Positions 18,592 to 26,749 of a stretch of DNA of 64,000 nucleotides are shown here, piece after piece. The stretch lies in assembly GCF_002234535.1 (NCBI RefSeq), contig NZ_CP022521.1, forward strand, positions 4,588,001-4,652,000, in the 5' to 3' direction. The notes beneath the pieces were generated by a model. The model ran no database searches, was not told the origin of the DNA, and saw only the letters and a program-made list of their open reading frames with translations. The position numbers and the translations under genes are program-made. Each line of letters begins with the position of its first letter. Positions within the stretch are counted from its first letter, which is position 1. The stretch is from Actinoalloteichus hoggarensis (GTDB taxonomy: Bacteria > Actinomycetota > Actinomycetes > Mycobacteriales > Pseudonocardiaceae).

Positions 18592-19002
18592 ATGACGATC
18601 ATGGCTGCCGAACCTCTTCCCCCGCATGTCATCGCCCTGCTCCAGGGCGCGAATCCCGCCGTGATGGCCACGCTCCGCTCGGACGGCACGCCCGTCTCGG
18701 TCGCCACCTGGTATCTGTTCGAGAACGACCGCATCCTGGTCAACCTCGACGCGAAGCGCACGCGGCTGTCGCATCTGCGTCGGGACCCGCGTGTCTCGCT
18801 CACCGTGATCGAGGACGGGAACTGGTACAAGCACGTCAGCATCCAGGGGCGGGCGACCTCGATCGAGGACGATCCGGAGCTCACCGACATCGACAGACTG
18901 TCCACCCTGTACACGGGCCGTCCCTATCCGGAGCGCACCCGGCCGCGCGTCAGCGTCTGGATCGACATCGACCGCTGGCACGCATGGAACGTCGAATCCT
19001 GA
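18592..19002 (+). CDS. PPOX-class F420-dependent flavin/deazaflavin oxidoreductase
   Basis: 136 residues of split-barrel fold: AVMATLRSDGTPVSVATWYLFENDRILVNLDAKRTRLSHLRRDPRVSLTVI is the diagnostic region of the pyridoxamine-oxidase-like F420-binding family, and the C-terminus keeps RVSVWIDIDRWHAW. Members use F420H2 to reduce small molecules. ATG 18592 is preceded by AGGA at 6 nt; a second in-frame ATG at 18601 is an equally possible start. It sits directly downstream of the LLM F420 enzyme and ends just before a bidirectional terminator. Confidence 0.88.
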   Translation: MTIMAAEPLPPHVIALLQGANPAVMATLRSDGTPVSVATWYLFENDRILVNLDAKRTRLSHLRRDPRVSLTVIEDGNWYKHVSIQGRATSIEDDPELTDIDRLSTLYTGRPYPERTRPRVSVWIDIDRWHAWNVES

Positions 19003-19041
19003 TCCAGGACGCCTGATTCGAAGCGTCCGGCGGGCGGACGA

Positions 19042-19076
19042 CTGGGCGGATGGCGGCGAGACCGCGATCCGCCCAG
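19042..19076. terminator. Bidirectional hairpin terminator
   Basis: Perfect inverted repeat CTGGGCGGAT / ATCCGCCCAG with a 15-nt loop, placed between two convergent genes. No U-tract, as usual in high-GC actinomycetes. Confidence 0.7.
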
Positions 19077-19086
19077 GCCGGCCGTC

Positions 19087-19914
19087 TCAGGCGAGCAGCG
19101 GGCGGACGGCGGCGGCCAGCTCGGTCCCCGGCCCGCCGAGCAGGGCCCGCAGGTGCGGAGACACGGCGCCGAAGACGCCGTTCTCGCCGAATCTGATCAT
19201 GCCGAGCAGGGCGCCCGCCGCAGGCTCCGGCATCCCGGTGGAGACCAGGGTCCGCAGCAGCTCGGCGTCGGGCGCCACGGTGCGCCGGACGGGCCGATCG
19301 GCCGCCGTCGCCACCGCCGCCGCGAGTTCGGTGAGGTCGAACGCGCGATCGCCGGTGACGTCCAGCATCGGACCCGCGAACTCGCCGGTGAGCGCCGCGA
19401 CGGCCGCGGCGGCGACATCCGGACGGGACGCCGCGGCGAACCGGGCGGCACCCTCCGGAGCGGGCAGCTCCCCCGTCTCGGCGGCGTGTCGGATCAGCGG
19501 CCGGAAGACCTCCAGGGTCAGCCCCAGTCGGAGCACGGTGTGCTCGACGTCGAGGGAGCGAAGGTGTTCCTCCGTCCGGGCGTGGAAGACCATCGGCGAG
19601 AGGTGCGCCGCGGCGATGCTGAGGTAGACCACGCGTGACGCCCCCGCCGCGACGGCACGGTCGATCACCCCCGTCAGCAGGGCGGCTCCACCGTCCGGCG
19701 CCTCGGCGCCGTTCGGGTTCGGGGCGATGAGCAGGCCGTCGGCCCCGTCGAGCACCCCGTCCTCGACCAGTGTCTTCTCGAACTCGGCGACGGAGGGCGT
19801 CCCGCCCGCCGTCGGCACGCCGAGGGGCACGGCGCGGTGGGCGATCCCCGCCGCGCGCAGCCGGGCGACCACGGCGACACCGGACAGCTGGTCCGCACCG
19901 ACGACGACGATCAT
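19087..19914 (-). CDS. NmrA-like NAD(P)-binding protein
   Basis: 275 residues from ATG 19914, preceded by GGGGGAA. It has an atypical SDR Rossmann fold: IVVVGADQLSGVAVVARLRAAG at the N-terminus, YLSIAAAH, HARTEEHLRSLDVEHTVLRLGL in place of the catalytic Tyr-Lys region, and a C-terminal LDVTGDRAFDLTELAAAVA segment typical of NmrA/NAD-dependent-epimerase-like NAD(P)H azoreductases. The first glycine motif is GADQLSG, weaker than GxxGxxG. It may be a redox sensor or quinone/azo reductase. Upstream in-frame codons to 20016 have no homology. Confidence 0.8.
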   Translation of the reverse strand: MIVVVGADQLSGVAVVARLRAAGIAHRAVPLGVPTAGGTPSVAEFEKTLVEDGVLDGADGLLIAPNPNGAEAPDGGAALLTGVIDRAVAAGASRVVYLSIAAAHLSPMVFHARTEEHLRSLDVEHTVLRLGLTLEVFRPLIRHAAETGELPAPEGAARFAAASRPDVAAAAVAALTGEFAGPMLDVTGDRAFDLTELAAAVATAADRPVRRTVAPDAELLRTLVSTGMPEPAAGALLGMIRFGENGVFGAVSPHLRALLGGPGTELAAAVRPLLA

Positions 19915-20012
19915 GACGAGGTTCCCCCGATTCGATGGGCGGGCGGGCAGGACGAGGAGGCCCACCGTAGTCGGCACCCGGCCCCGCGAGGACCGATTCG
20001 ACGCGGACCGGG

Positions 20013-20537
20013 TCACGAACCCGTGCCGGGTCCGGTCTCCTCGCCGCCCGTTCCGCGGTCCAACCAGCGGATGAGCAGCGGCAGGACGGTCAACAGCACC
20101 ACCAGACGGATGAGGTGCATGCCCGCGACCACGGCGCTGTCCCCACCGAGACTCGCCGTCGCCGCCACGAGTTCGCCGACACCGCCGGGAACCATGCCGA
20201 ACACCGCGACGGTCTCGTCGACGTCGCCCCAGTGCGACAGCAGCACGCCCAGCCCGACGCCGACGCCGAGGATCGTCAGCACGGCCAGCAGCCCGGGCAC
20301 CAGCAGGCTGCGCAGGACCCGGACGAGCGAGGGCCCCAGCGCCGAGCCGACCACGGTGCCGACGACCACCTGAGCGCCGATCTCCAGGGCTCGCGGAAGG
20401 TTCTCCGGCATACCGGTGAGGGCGTGGAACGTGCCCGCGCCCGCGATCGCCCCGATCAGCGGCCAGAGGGGGACGCGCCCCAGCTTGGCGAGCAGCGCGC
20501 CGAGCAACGCGGCGGCCACGAGCCCGAGGACCGTCAT
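20013..20537 (-). CDS. AbrB-family (PF05145) membrane protein, second half
   Basis: 174 residues with about five hydrophobic segments, including LLGALLAKLGRVPLWPLIGA and the conserved VFGMVPGGVGELVAATASLGG re-entrant-like motif. It matches one repeat unit (AbrB duplication domain) of the PF05145 family, usually a single protein of about 350 residues carrying two such units. ATG 20537 overlaps the stop of the upstream half as ATGA, so the two halves are made together and probably assemble as a heterodimer in the membrane. Members have been linked to export of ammonia or aromatic monooxygenase regulation, but no substrate is established. Confidence 0.82.
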   Translation of the reverse strand: MTVLGLVAAALLGALLAKLGRVPLWPLIGAIAGAGTFHALTGMPENLPRALEIGAQVVVGTVVGSALGPSLVRVLRSLLVPGLLAVLTILGVGVGLGVLLSHWGDVDETVAVFGMVPGGVGELVAATASLGGDSAVVAGMHLIRLVVLLTVLPLLIRWLDRGTGGEETGPGTGS

Positions 20538-21073
20538 GCGGGGGACCCCGAGAACCAGATCAGCAGCGGCATCACGACCAGCACGACGGCCGCGATGCGG
20601 GCCAGGTGGACGGCGACGACCACCTCGGTACGGGCGCCGACCTCCGCTGCCACGGCCGCCATCTCGCTGAAGCCGCCCGGCGAGCAGGCCAGCAGACCGG
20701 TGCGCAGGTCGAAGCCGAAGCGTCGACGCAGCAGCAGCGCGAGTCCGACGTCGACCGCCAGCAGCACCAGCACACCGAAGAGCACCGGCAGCGCCAGCGT
20801 CGCCAGGGTGGCCAGACTGCCCCCGTCGAGCCGGGCGCCGGCCACACACCCGAGCAGGAGCAGGCCCACCCGACTGAGCCAGCGGGCCGGGCGATGCCCG
20901 GACCAGCGGATGTTCACCAGGGCACTGCCCGCGACGGCGCCGAAGATCCCGCCCGCGGGCACGTGGAGCAGCAGGGCGACGGCCGCACCGAGCGATCCGC
21001 CGAGCAGCAGCCGCAGCGTCGGCAGCAGGCGGCGCACCGCCCCGGCGCCCCGCGCCCCGTCGTCGGCAGTCAT
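20534..21073 (-). CDS. AbrB-family (PF05145) membrane protein, first half
   Basis: 179 residues, several membrane segments, with LLLHVPAGGIFGAVAGSALVNI and LLACSPGGFSEMAAVAAEVGA, the same motif as in the following gene (PGG-x-EM/ELxA). It is the first of two single-unit AbrB-duplication proteins that correspond together to one normal-length family member. The stop overlaps the next start by ATGA. The split is clean, with no frameshift sign and good codon use in both genes, so this is a two-gene arrangement rather than a broken gene. Confidence 0.82.
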   Translation of the reverse strand: MTADDGARGAGAVRRLLPTLRLLLGGSLGAAVALLLHVPAGGIFGAVAGSALVNIRWSGHRPARWLSRVGLLLLGCVAGARLDGGSLATLATLALPVLFGVLVLLAVDVGLALLLRRRFGFDLRTGLLACSPGGFSEMAAVAAEVGARTEVVVAVHLARIAAVVLVVMPLLIWFSGSPA

Positions 21074-21403
21074 CGAGCGCGGCTCCTCCGTCGGTGGCGG
21101 CCCGCCTGTTCCGGGGTTCGGCCAGGTCCGAGCAGGGTGAGACTTTCACGTGTCGTGGGTCGAGTGTGTGCGTTCGTGGCCGACGCGACAGCGGCGGATC
21201 GCCGGGCGCCCTCGGTGGCACCGCCTGCCCGTCGGCCACGACTCCCAGTGTGTGAGAGCAGCCGCGCGGGCGCGATCGCACCGGCGAGGCGCCGGCAGAC
21301 GCGCGGCGGGTTCGAGCGGCGGACGGGCGGTACCGACACTGCTACGTTGAGTACGGAGACGATCAACCGTGAGCAGCGGTCGATGTTCGGGAGGAGCCTG
21401 ACG
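21074..21403. other. Divergent promoter region
   Basis: 330 bp between the AbrB-like pair (minus) and the small amyloid-motif gene (plus). It should hold both promoters. GGGAGGAG at 21389-21396 is the ribosome binding site of the plus-strand gene. No other structure recognised. Confidence 0.4.
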
Positions 21404-21790
21404 ATGATGGACTCGGTTCTGGTGGCGATCGCCTCGGCGGTGGCGCGGCAGGCCGCGGGCCTCCTGGCCTCGGGAGCACGCAGCGCCGCGGCCGCGCTCG
21501 TGAAGACCGTCCGGGAGCGGTTCGCCGACGATCCGGCGGCGACCGCGGCGTTGACGGCGGCCGCCGAGGACCCGCAGGACGAGCAGCTCGTCGAGCGACT
21601 CGCCGAGGCGATCGATCGCGCCGCGAACGAGGACCCGGCCTTCGCGCATCGGGTGCGGACGCTGTGGGAGTCGGCCCGCACCGAGGGCACGGCGACCGAC
21701 GGCGGCGTCGTGAACCAGGTCTCCGGCCACGTGCACGGCAACGTCGTGCAGGCACGCGACATCCAGGGCGGCATCACCTTCGGCGGCTGA
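21404..21790 (+). CDS. Small helical protein with C-terminal RHIM/BASS-like amyloid signalling motif
   Basis: 128 residues. Residues 1-95 are Ala-rich and predicted helical (MMDSVLVAIASAVARQAAG...), resembling the small Bell-type domains described in bacterial amyloid-signalling proteins. The C-terminus (103-127) reads VNQVSGHVHGNVVQARDIQG and continues GITF: a GxVxGxVVQARDIxGGI pattern like the BASS motifs (RHIM-like) that pair bacterial NLR-type receptors with effectors by amyloid templating. No NLR gene lies in the window. ATG 21404 is chosen because GGGAGGAG sits 7 nt upstream; ATG 21383 lacks a site. The stop codon abuts a hairpin repeat array. The motif is clear; the function is inferred. 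Confidence 0.7.
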   Translation: MMDSVLVAIASAVARQAAGLLASGARSAAAALVKTVRERFADDPAATAALTAAAEDPQDEQLVERLAEAIDRAANEDPAFAHRVRTLWESARTEGTATDGGVVNQVSGHVHGNVVQARDIQGGITFGG

Positions 21791-21807
21791 GCCGCGAGAA
21801 GGCCACA

Positions 21808-21982
21808 GCGGTCGAACCGCGAGAAGGCCACAGCGGTCGAACCGCGAAAAGACCCCAGCGGTCGAACCGCGGAAAGGCCCCAGCGGTCGAACCGCGAAAA
21901 GACCCCAGCGGTCGAACCGCGGAAAGGCCCCAGCGGTCGAACCGCGAAAAGACCCCAGCGGTCGAACCGCGAGAAGACTTTC
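21808..21982 (+). repeat. 25-bp hairpin-forming tandem repeat, seven copies
   Basis: Seven adjacent 25-bp units, each starting with the inverted repeat GCGGT-CGA-ACCGC followed by an A/G-rich segment and CCCCA. Two variants alternate, with tails GAAAAGACCCCA and GGAAAGGCCCCA, giving a 50-bp higher-order period. A degenerate copy overlaps the stop codon of the preceding gene (21790-21807) and another follows at about 21983. Read as RNA it would form a row of seven short hairpins in the 3' untranslated region. Confidence 0.92.
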
Positions 21983-22331
21983 AGTGGTCGAACGGCGCGG
22001 GCTCGATCACCGGGCCACGCGAAGGGTCCAGCCGTCAGGGCGCGGCGGTCGAACGGCGCACCCCGTGCGGGCCTGCCCGGCGATCCCACCGCGCGATGAC
22101 GCCCGAGGTTCGACGCACAAGTCTCGACGCCCCGAGGTTCGACGTCCGAGGTTCGACGCCCATAGGGCTCCGGTCGGTCAGGGCCCCTCGCCGCATCGCG
22201 GCCGGGCCCCGGGTTCCTCGGACGGAGGTCGACCCCGGCGGCCGGACCGCCGGGACGCGGTGCGCGGCGGCGGAGCCGGGCGCGCGAGACTCGTACGGCC
22301 GCCGAACACCGTCGACGGCCATACTGTCGGG
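21983..22331. other. Intergenic region with further short repeats
   Basis: About 350 bp. It contains degenerate continuations of the hairpin array (GTCGAACGGCGC twice) and three copies of GAGGTTCGACG at about 22107-22160. No gene recognised; the promoter of the following gene should be near 22300. Confidence 0.5.
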
Positions 22332-23288
22332 ATGAGCGCCGTGCCGCCGCCGTCCGAGGAGTCGCTGCTGGGGCATGTCTTCCTGGTGCCGCACCGGGAC
22401 GACGAGCGCACCCAGCATGCCGCGACGCGGACGGTGCTGGCGGCCCTGGGCGTGGGCTCCCCCGCCCCCACCGTCGTGGCGGCCTACACGGCGTTGCTCC
22501 GGCCGTACTACCACTCGCTGTGGTGCCCCCGGGCGATCCTCACCGCGCTGGACCGGAACTCCGAGCAGCGGCCCTACCCCGTGGGGGTGGGCGCCGCCGC
22601 CGAGCGACTGGCCGAACAGCACCGTCGGGACCGCTATGGAGACGGCGGCACCGCGCGCGGCGGCAGACGGGACGCCGACGGCGGTCTCACCCCGATGGAA
22701 CGGGTCGTCCGCTCTCGATTGAGCGCCTGGAATCGGTCCCGGCCGCCGATGGAGGGTTTCCGTTCCCTCGAGGAGTTGAGCGAGGCGCTGCATCGACGGG
22801 CCCGCAGCGAGCATCAGTCGGTGGGGCCGGTCGCCGCCCCCGGCACGCGGGCCAGGGCGACCTCACGCTTCCGCCGACCGACGCGGGCCGACGCGGTGCG
22901 TCGGGTTCGCGAATCGCAGGACAAGATCCGGAAGGCCCTCGACAGTCTCGGTCCGGCCCGTCTTCCGTCGCCACCCGCCGTCTCGGCGCCGGAGGCACGC
23001 CGTCGGGCCTGGGAGGCGACTCAGGAGAGCCGCACCAGCTACTACCTTGATCAGGAGGTGACCGCCGCCGAACTGCCTGCCGTCCGTGCGCTGCGTGGTC
23101 ATCGCGCCAGGGCGGGCAGCGAGGAGCAGCTCGACGAGGCCGCCGCCGCCGAACTGCTCGAGGCCGCCCGCCGAGAGCTGCTCCGGCACCATCGACGACG
23201 ACGGCGGTCCTCCCGCTTCCGGGCCTCGATGGACGCGATAGACCACTACCTCGATTCGATCGGCGACGCGGGCCCGCCGGACCGCTGA
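22332..23288 (+). CDS. Hypothetical protein, Arg-rich
   Basis: 318 residues from ATG 22332. I do not recognise a family. It is soluble, without signal peptide or membrane segment. The first 85 residues are the best-conserved looking part (LGHVFLVPHRDDERTQHAATRTVLAALG ... YYHSLWCPRAILTALDRNS); the rest is rich in Arg, Ala and Glu with probable long helices near 160-300 and a HHRRRRRSSRF basic patch near the C-terminus. Strong G/C at third codon positions supports it as real. It follows the amyloid-motif gene and repeat array on the same strand, but the 540-bp gap argues against an operon. Confidence 0.65.
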   Translation: MSAVPPPSEESLLGHVFLVPHRDDERTQHAATRTVLAALGVGSPAPTVVAAYTALLRPYYHSLWCPRAILTALDRNSEQRPYPVGVGAAAERLAEQHRRDRYGDGGTARGGRRDADGGLTPMERVVRSRLSAWNRSRPPMEGFRSLEELSEALHRRARSEHQSVGPVAAPGTRARATSRFRRPTRADAVRRVRESQDKIRKALDSLGPARLPSPPAVSAPEARRRAWEATQESRTSYYLDQEVTAAELPAVRALRGHRARAGSEEQLDEAAAAELLEAARRELLRHHRRRRRSSRFRASMDAIDHYLDSIGDAGPPDR

Positions 23289-23688
23289 GCGGGCACGGTC
23301 TCGTCGGGAAAGGCTCCGGGTCGAAGCCGATCCGCGCCGCGGAGGTCACGGCCCCGCCGACGCACCTGCCGGAGGAGGCCCGGCGCCGACCCCGCGCGCC
23401 CGTCGCACATCGTCGCCCGTTCGCTCGACGTCGGCCTCGGCGCGGCACGGCGGCCTCCCGAGCGGCCCGAGTTCCCGTCCGGGAGACACCTGATCGGCCG
23501 GGTGCCGCGCTGGGGCGGTCGTCCGCCGACGTCGAACGGGGGCAGCGACTCGGTGCGTGTTCGGCACGTGCGGCGCCCCGCCCGCGCAGCGGCGACGGTC
23601 GCACCCGTCGCGAGATCCGACGACGCCCGCTCCCCGGTCGCCCGTCTCGACATCGACTCCGAGGAGGCACACACCGCCCAAGCCGCGA
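23289..23688. other. Intergenic region, nothing recognised
   Basis: 400 bp between two convergent genes. No clear terminator hairpin, RNA or supportable frame seen. Confidence 0.35.
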
Positions 23689-24291
23689 TCAGGACTCCCG
23701 ACCGACGACGGGCGGGACCCCCACGGCGGGCAGCACCGCCTCGTCGACGATGCGGGCCAGCAGCACCGCGTCCGGCGGACTGCCGCTGTCGGCGAAGTGC
23801 TTGAGCACGAGCGCCTCGCCGATGTCGGTGACCACGTCGGTGACCAACGCCGGATCGAGGTACCCGTGCTCGGCGTAGTGCATCAGCACGGTGCGGGTGA
23901 ACCGCCCGCCCTTCTGGTCGAACACCCGCTCGTACAGCGCCTGAGCCAGCTCCGGATGGCGGGCCCGCTCGGCGAGGATCGACTCCACCGCCCGCGCGGT
24001 CGGGGTGGCGGTCCAGTCGACCAGGAACTCGAGTGCTCGGATCAGATCACCGCGCAGGTCGTCGAGGCCGGGCGAGACCGTCTCCTGTGGATAGCTGTCC
24101 TCCACGGCTTCGAGCAGGATCTCGGTGGGGCTCGACCAGCGTCGATGCAGCGAGGTACGGGCCGTTCCCGATCGCTGTGCGATGCCCGCCATGCTCATGC
24201 GGCCGATCCCGACCTCGGTCAGCTCCGCCAGGGCGGCGGCGCGGATGTCGGCCAGCATCTCCTCCTGGCTGCGACGGGCCCTGGCATTCAT
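23689..24291 (-). CDS. TetR-family transcriptional regulator
   Basis: 200 residues from ATG 24291, chosen because GAGGAG lies 5 nt upstream; GTG 24297 is also in frame but too close to that site. Residues 10-60 form the HTH: ADIRAAALAELTEVGIGRMSMAGIAQRSGTARTSLHRRWSS. The rest is the helical ligand/dimer domain (TetR_C-like), with FVxWTATPTARAVESILAER. It lies 156 bp from the start of nothing but downstream of the convergent side of the glycosidase gene, so it may control that gene or itself; the palindromic operator at 25963-25998 is a candidate target. Confidence 0.88.
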   Translation of the reverse strand: MNARARRSQEEMLADIRAAALAELTEVGIGRMSMAGIAQRSGTARTSLHRRWSSPTEILLEAVEDSYPQETVSPGLDDLRGDLIRALEFLVDWTATPTARAVESILAERARHPELAQALYERVFDQKGGRFTRTVLMHYAEHGYLDPALVTDVVTDIGEALVLKHFADSGSPPDAVLLARIVDEAVLPAVGVPPVVGRES

Positions 24292-24447
24292 CGTCACTCC
24301 TCACCGGTCGGATACCGCTGCGCTCAACCTAGGAGGGCGTCCCGCCGCCGAGGCAGGCGGCATGACCGAGCCGCCGCCGGGACCACGCGTGACGCTCGGC
24401 CGCCGACGACCTGCCGCCCGTGGTCGGCCCGCCCGAGGTCCCGGCCG

Positions 24448-25911
24448 TCAGGCCAGGTCGACGACGGCCGTGGCGAACGGCCCGACGACCACCACGGTGT
24501 CGTTCGTCGCGGTGGTCACGGCCGGGCCGTCGCCCGTGCCGGTGTCCACGGCGGTGATCCGCTCGGGGCGTCCCGCGGCCTCGAGGTTCACCGTGACGGG
24601 CTCGGCCGAGCGGTTCACCAGCAGGAGGCGGCGGCCGTGCTCGGTCTGGAAGCCCTGCGCGTGCACGGGAGGCTCCGGGGCCAGCTCGCTGCCCGCGCTC
24701 GTGGTCACGAGCTTGTCGCCGGGGCCGAACTGGTCGAGCAGCAGCTGAAGGACCCGATAGCGGGCGTTGGGCTCGCCGGTCTTCCAGTCGACGAGGCTGG
24801 TGCCGGGGATCACCGTCGGGTAGCCCAGGAACTCGGCGACGCCCACCAGCTCGATGCCCATCTCGGCCATCCGCGACCACAGATAGGCGACCACGGCCCC
24901 GCCGAGCGCCCAGTACTCCTCGGGGATCTCGGGTTCGGGGGCCATCACGTCGGGCGCGAAGCTGCCGATCTCGTTGATGTGGGTCTCGGTGTGGGGACTC
25001 AACCGGCGCTTGATGGACTCCACGAGCTCGACCTTGTCCAGGAAGCCCTCGGCCTGGGCGAAGAAGGTCGCCGGCCAGGTCTCGAACGGCGCGTTGCCCT
25101 CGGTGCCGACGGCGTTGCCCAGAGCAGGCGAGGCGTAGAAGTGGTGGGAGACGGCGTCCACCGTGACGCCGGGGGCGTGGTTCGCCGGGTCGAGGAAGTG
25201 CCAGAAGTAGTCGGCGTCGCGCGTGATCGGGCTCAGTGACAGGCCGACGAAACGCATGTCGGGGTCGAGCCCGCGCAGGCGCTGCACGACGAGGTCGTAC
25301 AGGCGGGTGTAGTCGGCGGGCGTCCAGGAGCGGCCCACGTCCGGCTCGCACAACACCTCCCAGAAGGCGAACCGGTAGGCGTGCTCGGAGACGTGGCGAC
25401 GGCCGCGTTCGTCGGTGAAGCCGCCGTCGATGTACCACCGGGCGATGCGCTCGAAGTAGTCGGCGATCTCAGCGAGGGACTCGTCCCTCGGCGGCCCGCC
25501 CGTCTCGTAGTGCCAGATCGCGGCGTCCGGGTCGGTGCCCAGCTCCGGGGCGGAGTCCGTGAACATCCAGCTCGGGATCGCCGCCAGGTTCGCCACCACG
25601 GGCCGCCCCTCGGCGGCGTCCATGAAGTCGGCCAGTAACGGATCGAGATGGCTGAAGTCCCAGGACGTCTCGGTCTCGGTCGGCGCGTGCAGCGCGGGGA
25701 CGCTGAGGTGCGGATGAGTCCAGAACGACAGGAATCGGGCGTTGTCGGCCTGCAGCTCACGCAGGGATTCGTAGGCGCGCTTGCTGACCGGCGAGCTGCG
25801 GCGCAGCAGCGGCGCGGCCCAGAGATGGGTGGTCAGCGTGGTGCGGGAGACCCGGGTGACCGCGTCCCAGTCGACGTGCACCGGGATCGGGGGCAGGGAC
25901 TGCTCAGGCAT
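24448..25911 (-). CDS. GH39-like glycoside hydrolase (xylosidase-type)
   Basis: 487 residues, no signal peptide, so cytoplasmic. It has a TIM barrel like that of GH39: PSWMFTDSAPELG, FAFWEVLCEPDVGRSW with candidate acid/base Glu189, VSHHFYASP, and ETHINEIGSF with candidate nucleophile Glu314. A C-terminal beta-sandwich follows (RRLLLVNRSAEPVTVNLE...), as in beta-xylosidases. The usual Asn-Glu-Pro is here Cys-Glu-Pro, so the exact family is uncertain. An inverted-repeat operator just upstream of its start suggests it is repressed by a ligand-responsive regulator. Confidence 0.78.
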   Translation of the reverse strand: MPEQSLPPIPVHVDWDAVTRVSRTTLTTHLWAAPLLRRSSPVSKRAYESLRELQADNARFLSFWTHPHLSVPALHAPTETETSWDFSHLDPLLADFMDAAEGRPVVANLAAIPSWMFTDSAPELGTDPDAAIWHYETGGPPRDESLAEIADYFERIARWYIDGGFTDERGRRHVSEHAYRFAFWEVLCEPDVGRSWTPADYTRLYDLVVQRLRGLDPDMRFVGLSLSPITRDADYFWHFLDPANHAPGVTVDAVSHHFYASPALGNAVGTEGNAPFETWPATFFAQAEGFLDKVELVESIKRRLSPHTETHINEIGSFAPDVMAPEPEIPEEYWALGGAVVAYLWSRMAEMGIELVGVAEFLGYPTVIPGTSLVDWKTGEPNARYRVLQLLLDQFGPGDKLVTTSAGSELAPEPPVHAQGFQTEHGRRLLLVNRSAEPVTVNLEAAGRPERITAVDTGTGDGPAVTTATNDTVVVVGPFATAVVDLA

Positions 25912-25962
25912 GTGTCCGTCCTTGGGTTTCGTACAACTGTCCGATGTGGACGGACGCGACTA

Positions 25963-25998
25963 TAGCTACATTCCTGTAGCTACACAAGTGTAGCTACA
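25963..25998. promoter_or_regulatory. Palindromic operator upstream of the glycosidase gene
   Basis: Inverted repeat TAGCTACA-TTCC-TGTAGCTA (25963-25982), followed by a second complete TGTAGCTACA palindrome at 25989-25998, 14 bp from the first (25975-25984). The segment is far more AT-rich than its surroundings and begins 51 bp upstream of the glycosidase start. It looks like paired sites for a TetR-, GntR- or MarR-type repressor. Confidence 0.75.
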
Positions 25999-26749
25999 GA
26001 TTCCGTGTCCTCCGCCCCTCGACCGCACCGGACCGCGACACCCGACGTCCCCGACGAGCCTGGGCCGCCCGACGGACCCCGCTGACCGGCCGCCCGAGTC
26101 GGGACCCGCCCGATCAGACCCGACGCCCCGGCCGGACGGCCGGCCTCGGACCGGAGCCGGTCGACAGGCCCGCCCGCCTCCTCTCGCCGACGCTCTCGAC
26201 GCCTCGGGGCAGGGCACGGCGGGAAGCCGACCGACCTCGGCGAACCCGGCAGGCCTCGGTCGGTCGACGTCGACAGCACCTCGCCGGCCCCCACCAGCGT
26301 CCTGCGGCCGGAGAGCAGCTCCGATCAGGCCTCGGCATAGCCGGCAGGCCTCTCGCTGCCGGGCTCGAACCCGTCGTGCGCAGGGGCGGGTCGGACCGCG
26401 GGTCCGGCGGTCTCGAGCAGGAACGGCGTCCCCCACCGCCGACCAGGGGCTCGACGTGTTCCCGGGACGTGGCCTGATCGCCGACGCTCGCCGCGACGTG
26501 TCCGGCGGCGGGTCCGGAATCCACGCGGAACGTGTGGCGGTGACGGTCTCGGCGGCGTGGCCGGACACCCGGCGCTCGGCGATTCCGCCGTGGCGGGCGG
26601 CGGCGGGTTCGGCACCCGCGATTCCGGCGGCGGAGACGGGGTGCGAACGGGTTCCGAGTACGCGGCACGACGACGGCAGCCACCCGCCCGGCCGGAGCAC
26701 GCCCGTCCACGATCGTTTCGCAGGCCCGGGGCCCGGGTAGCCGCCCGGC
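25999..26749. other. Long intergenic region between divergent genes
   Basis: About 750 bp between the glycosidase (minus) and the P450 (plus). No supportable gene; overlapping frames have no motif. It should hold the P450 promoter near its right end. Confidence 0.4.

Noticed and set aside
21791-22000. Hairpin repeats as a CRISPR array
   Set aside because: The units are contiguous 25-bp tandem copies with no unique spacers between them.
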